Assembly: GCA_044353855.1 (NCBI GenBank)
Contig: JBILBF010000002.1
Coordinates: 558,001-622,000, forward strand
DNA: 64,000 nucleotides
From: UKL13-3 sp044353855
GTDB lineage: Bacteria > Bacteroidota > Bacteroidia > UKL13-3
Reading direction: 5' to 3'
Shown here piece after piece: positions 25,475 to 33,479 of this stretch. A model generated the notes under the pieces. The model worked only from the letters and a program-made list of their open reading frames with translations. It was not told the origin of the DNA and searched no databases. How positions within the stretch are numbered: position 1 is the first letter of the stretch; every line of letters begins with the position of its first letter. A program made the translations under genes and the position numbers.

Positions 25475-25587
25475 CCGTGTAAAAACGGGTATACACGTTT
25501 ATTTCCATGTATAAACGGACACTATACGGCTAAGGGTTTCGGGGCATCACATCTTTGTATCGTCAAATCACAGCACTCAGTTGTGAT
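25475..25587 (+). promoter_or_regulatory. structured upstream region and candidate promoter of ssb
   Basis: The 382-bp stretch before ssb holds no convincing gene (a 66-codon minus-strand frame at 25255-25455 is dubious). It has two direct copies of TGTAnAAACGG at 25478-25488 and 25508-25518, exactly 30 bp apart. It also has an inverted pair CGTTTAT/ATAAACG (25496-25502, 25511-25517), a near-consensus -7 box CATCTTTG at 25550-25557 without a clear -33 box, and ATCACA/TGTGAT (25567-25572, 25582-25587) in the leader. The layout looks like activator sites upstream of a weak promoter; the regulator is unknown. Confidence 0.45.
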
Positions 25588-25614
25588 ACTAAATCAAACA
25601 AAAAAACAAACAGT

Positions 25615-25950
25615 ATGAACCTAACAAACAATGTGCGCCTAATTGGTCGCTTGGGTCAACACCCAGAAGTAAAAGAATTAGATGGCGGAAAAAAATTCGC
25701 AAAGTTTTCATTAGCCACCTCCGAAAGTTACAGAGATGAAAAAGGCGAAAAAATAACTGAAACCCAATGGCATAATCTAATCGCCTGGGGAAAAACTGCC
25801 GATATCGTTTCGAAGTTTTTGGAAAAAGGAAAAGAAGTAGCCATTGAAGGCAAACTCATCAACAAAAATTACACAAACAAAGAAGGCATCAAGCGCTACA
25901 CAACCGAAATTGTAGTAAGTGAATTGTTGATGCTAGGTAAAAAAGACTAA
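25615..25950 (+). CDS. ssb: single-stranded DNA-binding protein, short form
   Basis: A 111-residue OB-fold SSB. MNLTNNVRLIGRLGQHPEVKEL is the usual N-terminus, followed by FSLATSESYRDEKGEK, TQWHNLIAWGKTADI and the last strand of the fold. It ends almost directly after the OB fold (LLMLGKKD) and lacks both the disordered linker and the acidic protein-recruiting tip of housekeeping SSBs. The start at 25615 is chosen because an upstream TTG adds 20 residues unlike SSB. A second, full-length SSB probably exists elsewhere in the genome. Confidence 0.93.
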   Translation: MNLTNNVRLIGRLGQHPEVKELDGGKKFAKFSLATSESYRDEKGEKITETQWHNLIAWGKTADIVSKFLEKGKEVAIEGKLINKNYTNKEGIKRYTTEIVVSELLMLGKKD

Positions 25951-25961
25951 AGCAAATGTAG

Positions 25962-26012
25962 CCCGCAGATTTCGCAGATGAAGCAGAAAAAGTAATCATC
26001 GAAATCTGCGGG
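25962..26012. repeat. REP-like inverted repeat after ssb
   Basis: A perfect 13-bp inverted repeat, CCCGCAGATTTCG at 25962-25974 and CGAAATCTGCGGG at 26000-26012, with a 25-nt loop that repeats CAGATGAAGCAG-like sequence. CGCAGATTTCGCAGAT elements of this kind are dispersed in many Bacteroidota genomes (established knowledge of such repeats; the copy number here is unknown). It could also act as a terminator for ssb, although no T tract follows. Confidence 0.85.
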
Positions 26013-26068
26013 AATCCAAAGCCGAAAAACTTAAGGATATTTATTTCATAAACAAATGAAAACAATCC

Positions 26069-26297
26069 AATTACTCTACCAACCCAATCAACCCAATTAC
26101 CCAACCAACCTAACCAACCCAATTACCCAACCAACCTAATCAACCCAATTACTCAACCAACCCAACCAACCCAATTACCCAACCTAACGAACCCAATTAC
26201 CCAACCAACCTAACGAACCCAATTACTCAACCAACCTAACCAACCCAATTACCCAACCAACATAACCAAACAACCTATATACATAACCAACCTAATT
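26069..26297. repeat. 26-bp minisatellite between ssb and rluF
   Basis: About eight units of a C/A-rich sequence of the form CAATTACCCAACCAACCTAA plus about six further bases. CAATTAC recurs at 26069, 26095, 26121, 26147, 26172, 26194, 26220 and 26246, mostly 26 bp apart. The + strand has almost no G. Units vary (TAACGAACC, TAATCAACC, ACTCAACC). It fills most of the 362-bp gap, which holds no gene. Confidence 0.92.
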
Positions 26298-26312
26298 CCC
26301 TAATTTGCGCAC

Positions 26313-27257
26313 ATGCAACAAAACACTGTTAGGCTCAATAAATTTATCAGCGAAAGTGGCTTATGCTCGAGGCGCGAAGCCGACCGTTTTATTGAACAAG
26401 GAAATGTATTTATCAACGGACGCAAAGCCAATATTGGCGACCAGGTAAAAGTAAACGACCGAGTGCGTGTAAATGGCAACGAACTCGAACCCCGCAAAGG
26501 AGAGAATGAAATTTTTATTGCACTCAACAAACCAGTTGGTATTACCTCCACCACTGAAGATGGCGTTCGTGATAATATTGTGCGTTTTGTAAACCACAGT
26601 ACCCGCATCTTTCCAATTGGACGATTGGATAAAGACTCGCAGGGGTTAATCTTTTTAACCAATAATGGTGATATGGTGAACAAAATTTTGCGCGCTGGCA
26701 ATAACCATGAAAAAGAATATGTAGTAACGGTAAATAAATCCCTTACTCCAGCAGTAATTGAAGGCATGGCAAATGGAGTTGGCATTATGGGTGTTACCAC
26801 CAAAAAATGTAAAGTAGTGCAAGAAAGTGCAACTGTGTTTCGTATTATTTTGGTACAAGGTCTTAACCGACAAATACGTAGAATGTGCGAACATTTCGGA
26901 TACGAGGTTACCAAGTTAGAACGAGTGCGAATTATGAATATCCACTTAAAAAACTTACCCGTTGGTGATTGGCGTGATCTTACCGAAAATGAAATGAATA
27001 TCATTTACAACATGGTAAAAAACTCGGCTTCGGATGATGTAAAAAAAGCAAAACAAAAAGCAAAACCGGTATCAAAAAAAGCAGTATTACCAACCAAAGT
27101 AATTCGCAACAATGTTGATGCTCGATCATCTAGGCCTAAGGCCAAAGGTGCAAAAATGGAATTCAAAACGAATAAAAATTTCGGAAAACCGAATACCCGA
27201 AATAAACCATCTTCATCAAAACGCAATTCATCTGCTGGAAAAAAAGGAGGGAGATAA
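26313..27257 (+). CDS. rluF: 23S rRNA pseudouridine synthase RluF
   Basis: A 314-residue RsuA-family pseudouridine synthase. Residues 7-60 form an S4 RNA-binding domain (LNKFISESGLCSRREADRF). The catalytic Asp lies in PIGRLDKDSQGLIFLTN, and LVQGLNRQIRRMCEHFGYEV is diagnostic of the RluF branch, which modifies U2604 (E. coli numbering). From about residue 235 a basic, Ser/Lys-rich disordered tail of 80 residues follows, longer than in E. coli and probably an RNA-binding extension. The next gene, another 23S rRNA modifier, starts 6 bases downstream. Confidence 0.92.
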   Translation: MQQNTVRLNKFISESGLCSRREADRFIEQGNVFINGRKANIGDQVKVNDRVRVNGNELEPRKGENEIFIALNKPVGITSTTEDGVRDNIVRFVNHSTRIFPIGRLDKDSQGLIFLTNNGDMVNKILRAGNNHEKEYVVTVNKSLTPAVIEGMANGVGIMGVTTKKCKVVQESATVFRIILVQGLNRQIRRMCEHFGYEVTKLERVRIMNIHLKNLPVGDWRDLTENEMNIIYNMVKNSASDDVKKAKQKAKPVSKKAVLPTKVIRNNVDARSSRPKAKGAKMEFKTNKNFGKPNTRNKPSSSKRNSSAGKKGGR

Positions 27258-27263
27258 AATAGT

Positions 27264-28220
27264 ATGAAACAAGAAACACCACATAAAAACGAACTGCACT
27301 CACGCAATGCGCACAATGAACGTTATGATTTTGTTGCACTCACTCAAACATGTGCCGAACTTATTCCGTTTGTTGCTCCCAATAAATTTGGAGATACATC
27401 CATTGATTTTGCAAACCCTTTAGCAGTAAAAACACTTAACAAAGCTTTGCTCAAACATTTTTATGGTATTGGCTATTGGGATATTCCCAACCAATATCTC
27501 TGTCCTCCTATTCCAGGCCGAGCTGATTATATACATTACATAGCTGATTTGCTTGCCTTTAGTAATAATGGTATCATACCCAAAGGAACTCAAATAAAAG
27601 GATTGGATATTGGAGTAGGCGCAAATTGTGTGTACCCACTTATTGGTAACAAAGTATATGGTTGGCAATTTGTAGGTAGCGAAATAGACCCTAAAGCCAT
27701 TGAACATGCACAGCATATTTTGGATACAAATGATCCGCTAGCCGACAGTATTTTTATGCGAAGACAACATACTGCATCATCCATATTTAAAGGTATTATT
27801 CAGCCAACCGAAAAATTTGATTTCACTCTTTGCAATCCACCTTTTCATGCAAGTGCCGAGGAAGCGAAACAAGCAAGCCTGAGAAAAGTAACGAATCTTA
27901 AAGGGAAAAAAATAGTGACACCCGTACTTAATTTTGGCGGTAGCAACTTAGAGCTTTGGTGTGCTGGTGGCGAAAAAGAATTTATACTCAACATGGTAAC
28001 CGAAAGTACTGAGTTCTATCAGCACTGTTTTTGGTTTACAACATTGGTATCCAAACAAACCACCTTAGCATCGGTATTTCAAAAACTGGAAGAAGTACAA
28101 GCAACCGAAACGCGTATTATTGAAATGGCACAAGGACAAAAAAGCAGCCGCATAGTAGCCTGGACTTTTTTAACCAAAAGGCAACAAGAAGAATGGCGAA
28201 ACAGCCGGTGGAGAAAGTAA
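27264..28220 (+). CDS. rlmF: 23S rRNA adenine(1618)-N6-methyltransferase RlmF
   Basis: A 318-residue RlmF. The N-terminal LHSRNAHNERYDFVAL and the SAM-binding region GLDIGVGANCVYPLIG are family hallmarks. The N6-adenine catalytic motif is CNPPFHAS (NPPF), and the C-terminal TEFYQHCFWFTTLVSKQ block is conserved. It uses SAM to methylate A1618 of 23S rRNA. Coupling with rluF suggests joint expression of two large-subunit modification steps. Confidence 0.94.
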   Translation: MKQETPHKNELHSRNAHNERYDFVALTQTCAELIPFVAPNKFGDTSIDFANPLAVKTLNKALLKHFYGIGYWDIPNQYLCPPIPGRADYIHYIADLLAFSNNGIIPKGTQIKGLDIGVGANCVYPLIGNKVYGWQFVGSEIDPKAIEHAQHILDTNDPLADSIFMRRQHTASSIFKGIIQPTEKFDFTLCNPPFHASAEEAKQASLRKVTNLKGKKIVTPVLNFGGSNLELWCAGGEKEFILNMVTESTEFYQHCFWFTTLVSKQTTLASVFQKLEEVQATETRIIEMAQGQKSSRIVAWTFLTKRQQEEWRNSRWRK

Positions 28221-28284
28221 TTTTTCATCCAAAACTTCATCCCTTTGTAAAGTCATTAACCGATTATTAAAATAATATAAACAG

Positions 28285-28644
28285 ATGCTAACATTCAAGA
28301 ATCTCCTCTCCATCCTATTTGGGTTAATAATGATTGTGGGAGGTATTACTCATTTTGCTAAACCCGAAATGTACTTACCTTTTATTCCTGATTTTTTGCC
28401 AAAAACTACTCTTAATTATGTGGCTGGAGTGCTAGAATTTTGTATTGGAATGGCTATTTTTATACCGCGCACCAGGCATTTTGCATCCTTGGGGATTTTG
28501 CTGTTAATGATTGCTTTTTTACCCCTGCATGTGATCGATGTATACAGTGAAAATCCTGCAATTGGTAGCCATCAATTGGCGTTAATACGCTTACCACTTC
28601 AATTTGTACTTATTGCTTAGGCATGGGTTATTTATAAAAAATAG
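28285..28644 (+). pseudogene. DoxX-like membrane protein with a premature in-frame TAG
   Basis: A DoxX/DoxD-family protein of about 120 residues with four helices. It has GLIMIVGGITHFAKPEMYL, then the PDFLPKTTLNYVAGVLEF region, and ends in RLPLQFVLIA at TAG 28618-28620 (111 residues). Relatives normally continue VLIAWA-x-W/I-Y-x-K. The same frame here reads AWVIYKK to TAG 28642-28644, so a TGG-to-TAG change is the simplest explanation. The protein probably loses only the last eight residues and may still insert in the membrane. The function of these small DoxX proteins is not defined. Confidence 0.7.
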
Positions 28645-28657
28645 CACCTTTTGTTGT

Positions 28658-28843
28658 TCACACAATTTTTTCATGAATGGCTTTGGCCGCAGCTTCTGTC
28701 ATAGATGCTACAGCTAATTTGCTGTATGTATTTTTAATATCTGTACGAACCGTTTCAAAGCTAATAGAACATTCGGCAGCAACCATTTTATAACTTAATC
28801 GTTTGGTAAGGTATTTTAATATTTCAATTGATTTTAGAAACAA
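28658..28843 (-). pseudogene. remnant of a LuxR-family response regulator (HTH only)
   Basis: A 61-residue frame matching the C-terminal HTH of LuxR/GerE regulators: SIEILKYLTKRLSYKMVA, then SFETVRTDIKNTYSKLAV and EAAAKAIHEKIV. No receiver domain or longer frame is present upstream (28844-28972), so this is a 5'-truncated relic. It could be translated as an isolated DNA-binding domain, but no ribosome site or promoter is evident. Confidence 0.75.
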
Positions 28844-28972
28844 CTAACTCTACTGACTGTATTTAAACCAACCTGTTTGGAAAATATCCAAAAAGGCTTT
28901 TTGTTTTCATAAAGTCAAACTTTACAAAGGAAAATAGATTGATTACAAGAATGGTTTATCTTCGCAAGCTAA

Positions 28973-30673
28973 ATGAAATTACTCCTCACTACGCTGAATG
29001 CAAAATACATCCACCTCAACTTGGCTATTCGTTTATTATACGAATTAAACAAGGAGCGTGAAGGTATTGCATGGAAAGAATTTACCATTAAAGAAAAACC
29101 AGAAGACATAGCCGAAAAGTGCAAAGATTTTGATGTAGTTGCTTTTAGTTGTTATATATGGAATATTACCCAAACACTTGCCACAGCAAGAGCAATTAAA
29201 GCCATTAATCCAACTATAAAAATACTTTTGGGTGGCCCAGAAGTAAGTTACGAATATCAAGATGTAATAGCTTTACCTGAAGTAGATTATATTATTTTGG
29301 GTGAAGGCGAAATTCCTTTTGCTGAATTTATGGATGCTTATCCCGCTATTGAAGGTGTTGGTAATTTGGTTCACAAAGTAAATGGCGAAGTAAAACTTTT
29401 TCCTAAATCAGTTATGTTTGATTTGGAAAATTACAGAGGTATTAATCCATACCAAAACGATTCTCCTCAAGACTTATACAACAAAGTATGTTATATAGAA
29501 ACTTCACGAGGATGCCCTTATAAATGTGAATTTTGTTTGGCAAGTTTGGATAATAAAGTCCGAACGCTTCCCATTGAGGATATAAAATCCAACTTATTAT
29601 ATTTAATGAACCATGGTAGGGTAATTAAATTTTTAGATCGAACATTTAATGTTAAAAAAGATTTCACCATTGATATGTTCAACTTCATTTTGGAAAACCA
29701 CCAACCCGAGAATATATTTCAATTTGAAATTACAGCTGATATTGTACATCCCGATATTGTAACATATATTCAAGAACATGTGCCTGCAGGTTTATTCCGA
29801 TTTGAAATAGGTATTCAAACCGTCAATCAACAAGCAAATTTACAAGTAAGCCGCAAACAGAATTTTGATAAAACAAGTGCCGTAATCAAACAGCTTGACA
29901 ACAAAATTGAAATGCATCTAGATTTAATTGTTGGCTTACCACTTGATGAATGGGCTGATATTAAATACAGCATCGAAGAAGTTTTTAAACTGTATGCTCC
30001 CGAACTGCAATTGGGGTTTTTAAAGTTTTTGAAAGGCACACCTATGCGTAGTAAAGTTGATCAACATGAATATGTATACGATCCATTGCCTCCTTACCAA
30101 ATTATACAAAGCAAGTATTTAACCCAAGACGAACTTTATCAAATTACCCTTTTGGAAGAAGCTTTGGAAATTTATTGGAATAAGAACCGTACGGCTAATA
30201 CCTTAAAATACGTAACACAACAATACAGCATTTTTGATTTTTTATGGGGTCTTGGAAGATATTTTATCGTTCATAAAAACTTTCATAAGCATACCCTTAC
30301 TGACGTATATGACATGATTGACGCTTATGCCAAACAGACATTCCCTACTGATTATGTATTGCACGAATTGATTGCTATCGACTATTATTTACAAGCCAAA
30401 ATAAAACCTCAGATACGTTACCTGGAAGAAGTGGAACGTTCAGCCAAACAAGAATTAATGGCTAAGCATAAACTTAACCACCATCAGTTTAGGCATATTA
30501 TTTTACCTACCTCGTTTAACTTTAATGAGTATCAAAAAAACGGATCAATAATTCAAGGAAATTACGAATGTATGATTCAATATAATGGAACAAGTAAGCC
30601 AGAAGTAATGCTTGGCGAAAACAAAGAGTTAGTAGATAGAAGTTGGAGATTGCAAGAGCGAGGAGAAAAGTAA
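28973..30673 (+). CDS. B12-binding domain radical SAM protein (DUF4080)
   Basis: A 566-residue protein with an N-terminal cobalamin-binding-type Rossmann domain (residues 1-140: TLNAKYIHLNLAIRLLYE, IKILLGGPEVSYEY, GEGE). A radical SAM core follows with the cluster motif RGCPYKCEFCLAS (about residue 181), then the DUF4080 C-terminal domain (about 380-566). The family acts on unknown substrates; related B12-radical enzymes do methylations or rearrangements. TATCTTCG at 28957-28964, 9 bases before the start, resembles a -7 box. It is not in an operon. Confidence 0.9.
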   Translation: MKLLLTTLNAKYIHLNLAIRLLYELNKEREGIAWKEFTIKEKPEDIAEKCKDFDVVAFSCYIWNITQTLATARAIKAINPTIKILLGGPEVSYEYQDVIALPEVDYIILGEGEIPFAEFMDAYPAIEGVGNLVHKVNGEVKLFPKSVMFDLENYRGINPYQNDSPQDLYNKVCYIETSRGCPYKCEFCLASLDNKVRTLPIEDIKSNLLYLMNHGRVIKFLDRTFNVKKDFTIDMFNFILENHQPENIFQFEITADIVHPDIVTYIQEHVPAGLFRFEIGIQTVNQQANLQVSRKQNFDKTSAVIKQLDNKIEMHLDLIVGLPLDEWADIKYSIEEVFKLYAPELQLGFLKFLKGTPMRSKVDQHEYVYDPLPPYQIIQSKYLTQDELYQITLLEEALEIYWNKNRTANTLKYVTQQYSIFDFLWGLGRYFIVHKNFHKHTLTDVYDMIDAYAKQTFPTDYVLHELIAIDYYLQAKIKPQIRYLEEVERSAKQELMAKHKLNHHQFRHIILPTSFNFNEYQKNGSIIQGNYECMIQYNGTSKPEVMLGENKELVDRSWRLQERGEK

Positions 30674-30753
30674 TATTTAAGATTGTTTAAGAATTGTTCA
30701 AATAAAATCTTCACTATACTTTGGCCCATTGCCTATGGACTATGAACTTCTTC

Positions 30754-31707
30754 TTAAAAAACCTTACTAGCTATAGCCTTGGTGGCTTCGCTTAATCCCA
30801 TGGTATAATAATGTAATACCGGTGTTCCTGCTTTTTTAAGTTCTAAGGATTGCTGAATAGCCCATTCAATGCCTACTTGTTTTACCGCTTTATCGTCTTT
30901 ACATTTTTCTACTTCAAGCACCAACTCTTCAGGGAAATCGATATGAAACAAACTCGACAAAACAGTTAATTGCTTTTTAGTGGTAAGTGGCTTTAAGCCT
31001 GGAATAATGGGTTTATCAATGCCCATTGTTTTGCAATGTTCCAAAAATGAGAAGTACTTTTTATTGTCAAAAAACATTTGGGTAACAATGTAATCGGCAC
31101 CATTGTCTATTTTTTGTTTAAGCCAACGCAAATCGCTATTCATATTAGGTGACTCAAAGTGTTTTTCGGGATACCCACTCACTCCTATGCAGAAATTAGA
31201 TGGAGTAGCATTGGAAATTTCTTCATCCAAATACACACCACTGTTCATTTCTCTTACTTGATGAAGCAATTCAAGGGAGGTTTTATTTCCATCAGGTTCA
31301 GGAATAAAAGTTGGTTCATTTTTAATACTATCACCACGCAAAACCAATACATTATCAATTCCTAAAAAGTTTAAATCGATTAACGCATTTTCCGTTTCTT
31401 CTTTGCTAAACCCGCCACATATTAAATGCGGAACGGTATCAATTTTATAACGGTTCATCAAAGCCGCACAAATAGCAACTGTTCCTGGTCGTTTGCGGGT
31501 AAATACTTTATCGAATCCACCATCCTTACGTTTGCGCAACACAAACTCTTCTCGGTGATACGTAACATCAACAAATGCAGGCTTAAACTCCATTAACGGG
31601 TCTATTCCATTAAATATAGACTGGATATCTTTCCCTTTTAATGGTGGTAAAATTTCAATGGAGAAAAGTGTCGTTTTTGCGTTTTGAATATGTTCGGTAA
31701 CTTTCAT
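30754..31707 (-). CDS. metF: 5,10-methylenetetrahydrofolate reductase
   Basis: A 317-residue MetF, a flavin TIM barrel that reduces methylene-THF to methyl-THF for methionine synthesis. FSIEILPPLKG carries the conserved Glu near the N-terminus, ALMNRYKIDTVPHLICGGFS and NVLVLRGDS line the flavin and folate sites, and GADYIVTQMFFDN is the family signature. It has its own promoter box (31742-31749) and a near-copy of its promoter lies 3.2 kb upstream. Confidence 0.95.
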   Translation of the reverse strand: MKVTEHIQNAKTTLFSIEILPPLKGKDIQSIFNGIDPLMEFKPAFVDVTYHREEFVLRKRKDGGFDKVFTRKRPGTVAICAALMNRYKIDTVPHLICGGFSKEETENALIDLNFLGIDNVLVLRGDSIKNEPTFIPEPDGNKTSLELLHQVREMNSGVYLDEEISNATPSNFCIGVSGYPEKHFESPNMNSDLRWLKQKIDNGADYIVTQMFFDNKKYFSFLEHCKTMGIDKPIIPGLKPLTTKKQLTVLSSLFHIDFPEELVLEVEKCKDDKAVKQVGIEWAIQQSLELKKAGTPVLHYYTMGLSEATKAIASKVF

Positions 31708-31759
31708 TTGTACTGCGTTTTGATAATATTGTATACAACATACAAAGCTAAAAGTTTGA
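31688..31759 (-). repeat. metF promoter and start region, copy duplicated at 34861-34932
   Basis: On the minus strand this segment has the exact -7 box TAGCTTTG (31742-31749), followed about 35 bases later by the metF ATG (31707) and its first codons. It aligns without gaps to 34861-34932 with 9 mismatches in 72 bases by eye. The box is conserved in both copies, so both may be active promoters. Confidence 0.8.
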
Positions 31760-31769
31760 TGGATTTTAA

Positions 31770-33479
31770 CTAATTTTCTTTTCCTAGTTTTTCAAGATAG
31801 CGTTCCCAAAACTTAAAACCATCACCTGTCCAACAATCTTTTAATAATTCAGTTTGAGATAAAATCAATTCTTCGTTGGCTTTTAAGGATAACTGATAAA
31901 CTATTTCATCGTCTTTACAAGGATTTGACAACTGTTTTAACTGTTTATAAAGCATCTGGGCATGCAACATTGTTAACTTAGAATATAAACCGAAAACAAA
32001 CGAAAAAGATTCATCCTGTTTTACTGAATCCGAAATCCAAGTTTGCATCGTATCAAGTAAGGGAAGCACTAATACATAAAAAGAATCCTTATAACAATTG
32101 TGGCTAACAAATAACTGGCTACATAATGATGCTGTGGTCTTTTCAGTCATTGTTAATGCGATGCAATTATTGCCTTTCAACGTAACTGGGGGTGCTTGAA
32201 TATTTGTTATTAGCCGGTTTACATTTTTATTTAACAATGCATAGCCTTCTTTTAATATTGAAAGTGTATCGTATAATTTACCATAGGCTTGCCCGAATGA
32301 TCCTTTTTGTTCGAAATCCATTGTAATTGATTTTTCCAAATCTGTTTGAACGAGAATGGTATTTTCATCCCAAAATTCTTTGATGTACAACCTTGAACGA
32401 ATAGCCTCATAATCGGAAAGGGCTTCTGGTCTTTTTATCGTTTTAGGCATCGTTTTGACTGGTGTATTTTTATCAAAAACGAAACATCGAATGCTCGTAT
32501 TAATTCTTTTGTTGCTCATTAAATGAGCAAACTCATATTGCAAGTCAATATTGATGTTGCTTAAAAGCATTTCTTTTGTTGTTGCCTCAGCAAAATCAAT
32601 AGTATATCTAATTAACAAATTATAACAAGGATATTTCCCTTCTTGAGAAGTAATCAAGAATGATCTTTTTGAATTATATGAAGTTTCAAGTCTATGTAAT
32701 AAGGAGGACTCTTCATCAATATAGGCAATACCTGAGAATGCTTCATCATTAACATTCAATGGAATAAACTCGATCTTACGTAAATATTTGCCTTTTAAAT
32801 AAGCGGAACCAATATTCCGAAAGTGATATAAAAGCTTTGCATTGGTTCGAAAAGGAAATAAAGGAAACTTAACACTACTATTATGGTCGTTTGTAATATC
32901 TACATACCTGGCTAATGCTGAAAAGTCAATACTCACTACATACTGTTGTTGCTTGTAATCTTCTGCAATCGCATATCGTCCATGTTTTAATTGCCAATTA
33001 TAAAATCCGGCAGGGGCAACCCTTGCTTCATAAAAACCTTCCATTAATTCAGTATTTACTGAATCATTCCGAGTAACCAATCTATAGAACAAATTACCGT
33101 CATAGTACCTATAATTTGGTTTCATTAGTTTTTTATACGCATTAAAAAAAACTTTATAAGCATCTACACTTTTAACCACCACCTCATTCAGAGCATATGA
33201 TTTGGGATTAAGCGAAACGATGAATTTTGATGAATTTATTTCTACTTCAGCCAACTCAAATCCAATTGCACTAATAATACATGTTTGAGGAAGTTCATTT
33301 AAGAATAGTTTAAAAACACCATCTTCATTGCTAATGGTTGATTTGGCAGCTCCCTTAATACCAATAGTTGCATATCCAACAGGATTTTTTTTATGATCAA
33401 CAATAACCCCTTCTACCAATGTTTGAGCACACAAAGGCAAAACCCAAAAAAAATGCACAATAAGTAAGATTACTTTCAT
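31770..33479 (-). CDS. secreted protein with carboxypeptidase-like regulatory domain
   Basis: A 569-residue exported protein: signal peptide at 1-18 ending CAQ, then a beta-sandwich domain of the CarboxypepD_reg-like class (GVIVDHKKNPVGYATIGIKG and ISNEDGVFKLFL) to about residue 90. The long remainder has no known motif, consistent with a beta-rich DUF5686-like region, but I do not recognise it. There are no TonB plug or barrel features, so it is not a receptor. It is coupled to the gene at 33476 by an ATGA overlap, and both share the domain layout, suggesting paralogues or partners. Confidence 0.75.
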   Translation of the reverse strand: MKVILLIVHFFWVLPLCAQTLVEGVIVDHKKNPVGYATIGIKGAAKSTISNEDGVFKLFLNELPQTCIISAIGFELAEVEINSSKFIVSLNPKSYALNEVVVKSVDAYKVFFNAYKKLMKPNYRYYDGNLFYRLVTRNDSVNTELMEGFYEARVAPAGFYNWQLKHGRYAIAEDYKQQQYVVSIDFSALARYVDITNDHNSSVKFPLFPFRTNAKLLYHFRNIGSAYLKGKYLRKIEFIPLNVNDEAFSGIAYIDEESSLLHRLETSYNSKRSFLITSQEGKYPCYNLLIRYTIDFAEATTKEMLLSNINIDLQYEFAHLMSNKRINTSIRCFVFDKNTPVKTMPKTIKRPEALSDYEAIRSRLYIKEFWDENTILVQTDLEKSITMDFEQKGSFGQAYGKLYDTLSILKEGYALLNKNVNRLITNIQAPPVTLKGNNCIALTMTEKTTASLCSQLFVSHNCYKDSFYVLVLPLLDTMQTWISDSVKQDESFSFVFGLYSKLTMLHAQMLYKQLKQLSNPCKDDEIVYQLSLKANEELILSQTELLKDCWTGDGFKFWERYLEKLGKEN

